Shown here piece by piece: positions 5,759-9,351 of a DNA stretch of 9,351 nucleotides (its first letter is position 1; the number at the start of each line of letters is the position of its first letter). Under the pieces are notes generated by a model, which was not told where the DNA came from, ran no database searches, and was given only the letters and a program-made list of their open reading frames with translations. Origin of the DNA: an uncultured Megasphaera sp. (GTDB lineage Bacteria; Bacillota; Negativicutes; Veillonellales; Megasphaeraceae); assembly GCA_902464195.1 (NCBI GenBank), contig CABQJB010000075.1, forward strand, positions 1 through 9,351, given 5' to 3'. Made by a program: the position numbers and the translations under genes.

Positions 5759-7132
5759 GGGTTTCACTTTGCCACCGTCTTTCAGGGTAATCGTCTTGCC
5801 ATGGAGCCAGGCATTGGCTTCGTTGTTCTTGTCATAGTAAATGGTATAGCCGTTGCTGTGGATGTTGCTCATCGTCCGGTCGTCATCAGTCAGGGCCGAT
5901 ACGTACGATTTACCCGTTACATCCCAAACGGAAGTGGCGTCGAGGGACAGTAAGGCGATCTTCGCCGTATGCTTCGGATTCATGGCTCCGCTCCACGTCG
6001 AATGGTCCGTCAGATGGACTGCAACGGTGCTGATGGAATTGGCGACGACGTTGCCCTGGAGCGCCTGCCGGGCTGCGGTGAAATCAAAGTCGCCGCCATT
6101 GCTCCCTTTATTCCCCCAGCGGTCGCTGGTCACTTCGATGAGGTTGGGATTTTTCGTCGATTCAATGACGGTATTACTGATATTGGCGACGGCTTTCGTA
6201 TTGGTCACATAGAACATGGCTCCGTCGGAATAATTGCGCAGTGTCGAATGGCGGGCCGTAAAGGAAGCCGTCCCCGTGCCGGCATCGCCGGAAAAACTCT
6301 GGTAAAGCATAACGCCGTGGCTGGCGCAGCCCGTGAGGATATCATTGTCGACAATAATCGAGTTCTTGCCTTCGACGCAGGCGATTTCACTGCCTTTGGC
6401 AACGCCAGTACTGTTGGTCAGGACGATATTGCCCGTCGAATAAATGACCGGGCTTCCCTGGCCGCTTGTCGAAAGTGTGCTGTCCGTCACGTAGACATTG
6501 CCTTCGCCCCGGTCCGTTGCCAGTGAGGCACAATGAGCACCAGCCGTAGAAATAGTCACGTGATCACCATGGATGGTCCCGCCATAAGTCGCATCGAGAC
6601 CGCGGGAAGAATTTCCCTGCGTATTGATTTGGGTATTCTTTACCGTAACATCAGCATTCTTACCAGTCGCAAAGACGGCATTAGCCCCTTCGGCCTGCGA
6701 CGTGATAGCCACGTTGTTCAGCTTGGCCTTACTCTGAGAAGCCAGGAAAACGGCGTTCTGCCCATTAAAATTGCTGCCGTCGCCGCTCGTCGTATCGCCA
6801 GTCTTGATGAGGTTGACCGTATCCAAGGTTACATCCGCCCCTTGTTCAGCCAGGACGACATTCTGGTCAGAACCGCTGGCCAGGATCGACTTGTTGGCTA
6901 AGGTCTGGGCCGTGCCGGTAATGCGCTGGGCAGCAGTAAAGTCAGATAAAGATTTCCCGACCTGCCCCTGCGGCGGCATCCCTTGCGGCGGATTTCCCTG
7001 CGGAGGAGCGCCTTGAGGCATCGGACCCGAAGGCGGTACCGGCGGTATAACCGTATCCTTGGCAAAAGCCAGCGAAGCCGAAAGGCTCATGGCCAGACCA
7101 AGCATCATGACAGTAAATTTAGAATATCTCAT
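5753..7132 (-). CDS. Secreted right-handed parallel beta-helix protein
   Basis: The 459-residue protein begins with a clear signal peptide (MRYSKF, hydrophobic core MMLGLAMSLSASLAFA, cleavage likely after Ala24). A proline-rich linker of four PPQG-type repeats (residues 38-57) follows. From about residue 70 to 420 the sequence is built of repeating short strands such as VTLDTVNLIKT, VTVKNTQINT, VYVTDSTLST and IVLTNSTGVA, spaced roughly 20-25 residues. This is the pattern of pectate-lyase-like beta-helices. I see no recognisable catalytic site, sorting motif, SLH domain or outer-membrane barrel, so it may be secreted, periplasmic or loosely cell-attached. Similar uncharacterised proteins are known to me from gut anaerobes. 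An adhesin or glycan-binding role is conjecture. The ATG at 7132 is chosen over the ATG at 7138 because AAAGGAG (7147-7141) lies 8 bases before it but only 2 before the other. It overlaps the convergent peptidase gene. Confidence 0.8.
   Translation of the reverse strand: MRYSKFTVMMLGLAMSLSASLAFAKDTVIPPVPPSGPMPQGAPPQGNPPQGMPPQGQVGKSLSDFTAAQRITGTAQTLANKSILASGSDQNVVLAEQGADVTLDTVNLIKTGDTTSGDGSNFNGQNAVFLASQSKAKLNNVAITSQAEGANAVFATGKNADVTVKNTQINTQGNSSRGLDATYGGTIHGDHVTISTAGAHCASLATDRGEGNVYVTDSTLSTSGQGSPVIYSTGNIVLTNSTGVAKGSEIACVEGKNSIIVDNDILTGCASHGVMLYQSFSGDAGTGTASFTARHSTLRNYSDGAMFYVTNTKAVANISNTVIESTKNPNLIEVTSDRWGNKGSNGGDFDFTAARQALQGNVVANSISTVAVHLTDHSTWSGAMNPKHTAKIALLSLDATSVWDVTGKSYVSALTDDDRTMSNIHSNGYTIYYDKNNEANAWLHGKTITLKDGGKVKPL
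6962..7021 (-). repeat. 15-bp tandem repeat encoding MPQGA/PPQGN/PPQGM/PPQGQ
   Basis: Four in-frame 15-bp units encode the proline-glutamine-glycine linker at residues 38-57 of the beta-helix protein. Units differ in their last codon and in synonymous positions. The copy number could vary between strains without breaking the frame. Confidence 0.7.
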
Positions 7133-7175
7133 AACCATCGCTCCTTTGCAGTGAGAACTGTTGTAATTGACTAAA

Positions 7176-7181
7176 AGTATA
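7176..7181 (-). promoter_or_regulatory. Possible -10 box of the beta-helix gene
   Basis: TATACT on the minus strand lies 43 bp before the start codon, between that gene and the pyk terminator. No good -35 box is seen at 16-18 bp. The call rests on the -10 match and on the need for a promoter after the terminator. Confidence 0.35.
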
Positions 7182-7231
7182 GTCCCAAATTCTAACAACC
7201 AGCTAAAGCAATGAGCACATTTTAGACACAA

Positions 7232-7264
7232 AAAAGGGCTTGTCGTATGACGACAAGCCCTTTT
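7232..7264 (-). terminator. Terminator of the pyruvate kinase transcript
   Basis: A perfect 15-bp inverted repeat (AAAAGGGCTTGTCGT at 7232-7246 with its complement at 7250-7264) has a 3-base loop. On the minus strand the stem runs into TTTTTTGTG, a good U tract. It would end pyk transcription before the beta-helix gene. Its core matches the other two terminators here. Confidence 0.85.
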
Positions 7265-7267
7265 ATC

Positions 7268-7377
7268 GTAGGGGCGACCACGCGGGGCGCCCGCTCCAGG
7301 ATATGTATGATTTCCCAACCCGTTTGCTAGAAAAATTCTCCCATTTCCTAACGGGTCGCCCACGTGGCGCCCCCCTA
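7268..7377. repeat. Inverted pair of GTAG-headed palindromes (REPIN-like), copy B
   Basis: The left end GTAGGGGCGACC (7268-7279) begins an imperfect palindrome ending GGGGCGCCCG. The right end on the minus strand is GTAGGGGGGCGCC (7377-7365), ending in GGGCGACCCG. The 110-bp unit lies between the pyk stop codon and its terminator. Its interior contains CAGGA and ATGATTTCCC (7307-7316), as in the pair at 4270-4352. Confidence 0.65.
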
Positions 7378-7417
7378 CAAAAGCCGGACTGTAGACACCT
7401 TTTCTATCAGGCGAGGC

Positions 7418-9166
7418 CTATCGTGCGTTGGCTTCGCCACGGAAGATAGTGCCTCGGCTGGCGTCTACGGTGACGACTTCGCCATTTTCCAGGGTATCGG
7501 CTGCGTGAGCGGCGCCGACGACAGTCGGGATGCCGAGGGTGATAGCAACGATGGCCGATTCGCTGGTAAGGCCGGCTTCTTCGGAGACGATGGCGCTGGC
7601 CCGTTTCATATAGTCGACGAAATCAGCGCGGGCCGAGCGGACTACGAGGATACAGCCGTCGGTGAAGTTCTTTTCCAGGTCTTCTTTCGATTCGGCGATG
7701 CAGACTTTGCCGATAGCCGAGTTGCGGCCGATACCGGTACCGCGGAGGAGGACGTCGCCGACGACCTGGACGCGGATCATGTTGGTCGAACCGGCTTTGG
7801 CAACGGGGACACCTGCCGTGAGGACGACGAGGTCGCCGGCTTTGATGAGGTCATTGTCGAGGGCTGCAAAGATGGCATTGTCGACGACGGCATCGGTATC
7901 GCTGGCTTCTTTGCCGACGACGGCCTGGACGCCCCAGTTGAGCTGCAAGCGGCGGACGATGGCTTCATGCGGCGATACGGCTACAATCGGGCAGGCCGGA
8001 CGGAATTTAGAAATCATTTGAGCTGTGCCGCCGCGTTCAGTCGAAGCGATGATAGCTGCAGCGTGGAGGTCCTTGGCAATCTTGACGACAGCTTTGCCGA
8101 TAGATTCCGTCGTCGTAGCCGATTCAGCATCGACGTCTTCATAGGACTTCGGCGTGAAGTTGCTTTCCGTAAAGGTTGCGACGCGGGCCATGGTTTCTAC
8201 AGCTTCCACCGGATAGAGGCCGCCAGCCGTTTCGCCGCTGAGCATGATGGCGTCCGTGCCGTCGAGGATGGCGTTAGCAACGTCGCTCGTCTCGGCGCGG
8301 GTCGGACGCGGGTTGTTGCACATAGATTCCAGCATCTGCGTAGCCGTAATGACCGGTTTGCCTGCAGCCTGGCATTTATGGATGAGGACTTTCTGGAGCA
8401 TCGGCACTTCTTCTGCCGGGACTTCGACGCCGAGGTCACCGCGGGCAACCATGATGCCGTCGCTCATTTTGATGATGTCGTCGATGTTGTTGACAGCTGC
8501 CTGACATTCAATCTTGGAGATAATCTTCATGTGGCTGTCATGTTTTTCCAAAATCTTGCGGATGGTCAGGACGTCTTTACCGCGCTGGATGAAGGAAGCG
8601 GCAATCCAGTCCATGTTCATGCGGCAGCCGAATTCGATATCATCGGCATCGGTTTCAGAAACAGCCGGCAGGTTGATGGCAATGCCCGGTACGGCAACGC
8701 GCTTGCGGTCGCTCATCTTGCCGCTGTTGAGGATCTTCGTATGGATGTCTTCACCTTCGACGCTGACAACTTCCAAGTTGACCAGGCCGTCCGACAAGAG
8801 GATGTGATCGCCGGCTTTGACGTCCTGCGGTAATTCTTTATAGTTCATGGAGGCAATGGTTTCGTCGCCTTCTACGTCACGAGCCGTCAAGGTGAAGTTT
8901 TTGCCGGCTTCCATCATGATCGAACCATTCTTAAATTTGCCCAAGCGGATTTCCGGGCCTTTCGTGTCCAGGAGCAGTGCAACCGGGATACCCAGTTTCT
9001 GGGAGGCAGCGCGGACCATGTCGATGCGCTGTTTATGTTCTTCATGAGAACCATGGGAGAAATTAAAGCGGGCAACGTTCATGCCGGCTTTAATCATCTT
9101 TTCGATAATTTCCGGGGTATTGGAACTGGGGCCTAAGGTGCAGACGATCTTTGTTTTTTTCAGCAT
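7418..9166 (-). CDS. pyk: Pyruvate kinase with C-terminal PEP-utilising domain
   Basis: The 582-residue enzyme converts phosphoenolpyruvate and ADP to pyruvate and ATP, the last step of glycolysis. Seen in order: KTKIVCTLGPSS at the start; RFNFSHG with Arg33; LDTKGPEIR at 67-74, leading into the B domain; SKIE with catalytic Lys218 and metal ligand Glu220; MVARGDLGVE with Asp244; ATQMLESM at 275-282; PTRAE and SGETAGG. Residues 340-470 form the allosteric C domain. About 480-580 match the extra PEP-utilising swivel domain of Bacillota pyruvate kinases (usually about 585 residues). That domain usually carries a TSH motif, but here it reads TSES, with Glu536 replacing the histidine. The ATG at 9166 is chosen because AAGGAG lies 8 bases upstream. 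The in-frame upstream start at 9196 precedes this site. It has its own promoter and terminator. Confidence 0.96.
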   Translation of the reverse strand: MLKKTKIVCTLGPSSNTPEIIEKMIKAGMNVARFNFSHGSHEEHKQRIDMVRAASQKLGIPVALLLDTKGPEIRLGKFKNGSIMMEAGKNFTLTARDVEGDETIASMNYKELPQDVKAGDHILLSDGLVNLEVVSVEGEDIHTKILNSGKMSDRKRVAVPGIAINLPAVSETDADDIEFGCRMNMDWIAASFIQRGKDVLTIRKILEKHDSHMKIISKIECQAAVNNIDDIIKMSDGIMVARGDLGVEVPAEEVPMLQKVLIHKCQAAGKPVITATQMLESMCNNPRPTRAETSDVANAILDGTDAIMLSGETAGGLYPVEAVETMARVATFTESNFTPKSYEDVDAESATTTESIGKAVVKIAKDLHAAAIIASTERGGTAQMISKFRPACPIVAVSPHEAIVRRLQLNWGVQAVVGKEASDTDAVVDNAIFAALDNDLIKAGDLVVLTAGVPVAKAGSTNMIRVQVVGDVLLRGTGIGRNSAIGKVCIAESKEDLEKNFTDGCILVVRSARADFVDYMKRASAIVSEEAGLTSESAIVAITLGIPTVVGAAHAADTLENGEVVTVDASRGTIFRGEANAR

Positions 9167-9218
9167 ACAGATTTCTCCTTTTCTACTCACGTACACGTAA
9201 CGATTGACGTTTCTGTTC

Positions 9219-9245
9219 CTAGTGGTACGTTTTTTGTCCCACTAG
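9219..9245 (-). promoter_or_regulatory. Inverted repeat in the pyk leader
   Basis: CTAGTGG (9219-9225) and CCACTAG (9239-9245) are perfect complements with a 13-bp spacer, offset by 20 bp or about two helical turns. The repeat lies just downstream of the predicted pyk start site, so it may be an operator or an RNA hairpin in the roughly 100-base leader. Confidence 0.4.
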
Positions 9246-9272
9246 TGCAATATACAGCTATTGCTCACTGCG

Positions 9273-9301
9273 ATTGTACCGTATTCCCCACGATAATGCA
9301 A
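9273..9301 (-). promoter_or_regulatory. Probable pyk promoter
   Basis: On the minus strand, TTGCAT (9301-9296) and TACAAT (9278-9273, 5 of 6 consensus bases) are separated by exactly 17 bp. Transcription would start near 9266. The -35 box is a weak match. Confidence 0.55.
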
Positions 9302-9328
9302 GGATTAGTTGTGTAAATACTTTATGAG

Positions 9329-9349
9329 GACGCAGGCCGCAGGTCGCCG
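9329..9349 (-). repeat. Heptanucleotide array, CTGCGGC type, 3 units, at the window edge
   Basis: On the minus strand the units read CGGCGAC, CTGCGGC and CTGCGTC. They nearly match units of the array at 4572-4606. The array may continue beyond the window. It lies 28 bp upstream of the predicted pyk -35 box. Confidence 0.6.
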
Positions 9350-9351
9350 TT

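Noticed and set aside
7133..7363. 77-codon N-terminal extension of the beta-helix gene
   Set aside because: It would be translated through the pyk terminator and REP pair. The signal peptide starts at 7132 directly after a good ribosome binding site.
7364..8833. Long open frame of 489 codons on the plus strand, opposite pyruvate kinase
   Set aside because: It lies almost wholly antisense to a clear pyk gene. The biased codon use of pyk keeps this frame free of stops. It has no ribosome binding site and no recognisable protein sequence.
9167..9196. 10-codon upstream extension of pyruvate kinase
   Set aside because: The ribosome binding site lies inside this extension, and family members start at the MLKKTKIVCTLGP position.

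Overview
The window looks like chromosomal DNA from an anaerobic bacterium of the Bacillota. Negativicutes such as Megasphaera or a relative is my best guess. The grounds are moderately GC-rich genes with strong AGGAGG-type ribosome binding sites, a clostridial-style glycerol-3-phosphate oxidation module, and a pyruvate kinase with the extra C-terminal PEP-utilising domain. The taxon is an inference. Nothing here names the species.

Layout. Positions 1-458 hold the 3' end of a glycerol facilitator gene (glpF), closed by a terminator. A 266-bp regulatory gap follows, with a very good sigma-A type promoter framed by a perfect 12-bp inverted repeat. Next comes a tight three-gene operon (725-3826): a GlpA-like flavoprotein with a C-terminal [2Fe-2S] domain, a second FAD/NAD(P)-dependent oxidoreductase, and a small four-cysteine DUF1667 protein. 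It ends in a 16-bp terminator hairpin. Together with glpF this reads as a pathway for taking up glycerol and oxidising glycerol-3-phosphate. The E. coli-type membrane anchor GlpC is not seen.

Positions 3827-4654 (828 bp) contain no credible gene. This is a mosaic of small repeats: GTAG-headed imperfect palindromes like REP elements (one set as an inverted pair), three copies of a separate 37-bp hairpin repeat, and four arrays of 7-bp units. An M20 metallopeptidase (4655-5758, +) follows, with an extended -10 promoter directly next to one of the 7-bp arrays. It converges on, and overlaps by 6 bp, a secreted right-handed beta-helix protein on the minus strand (5753-7132). Upstream of that gene sit a terminator (7232-7264), a second REP pair (7268-7377) and pyruvate kinase (7418-9166, minus). 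The pyk promoter lies near 9273-9301, and another 7-bp array touches the window edge.

The genes are mostly central carbon metabolism: glycerol to dihydroxyacetone phosphate, and PEP to pyruvate. The most unusual content is the non-coding repeat landscape. Two REP pairs about 3 kb apart also share interior sequence, 7-bp repeats occur at five places, and three terminators share one stem core.
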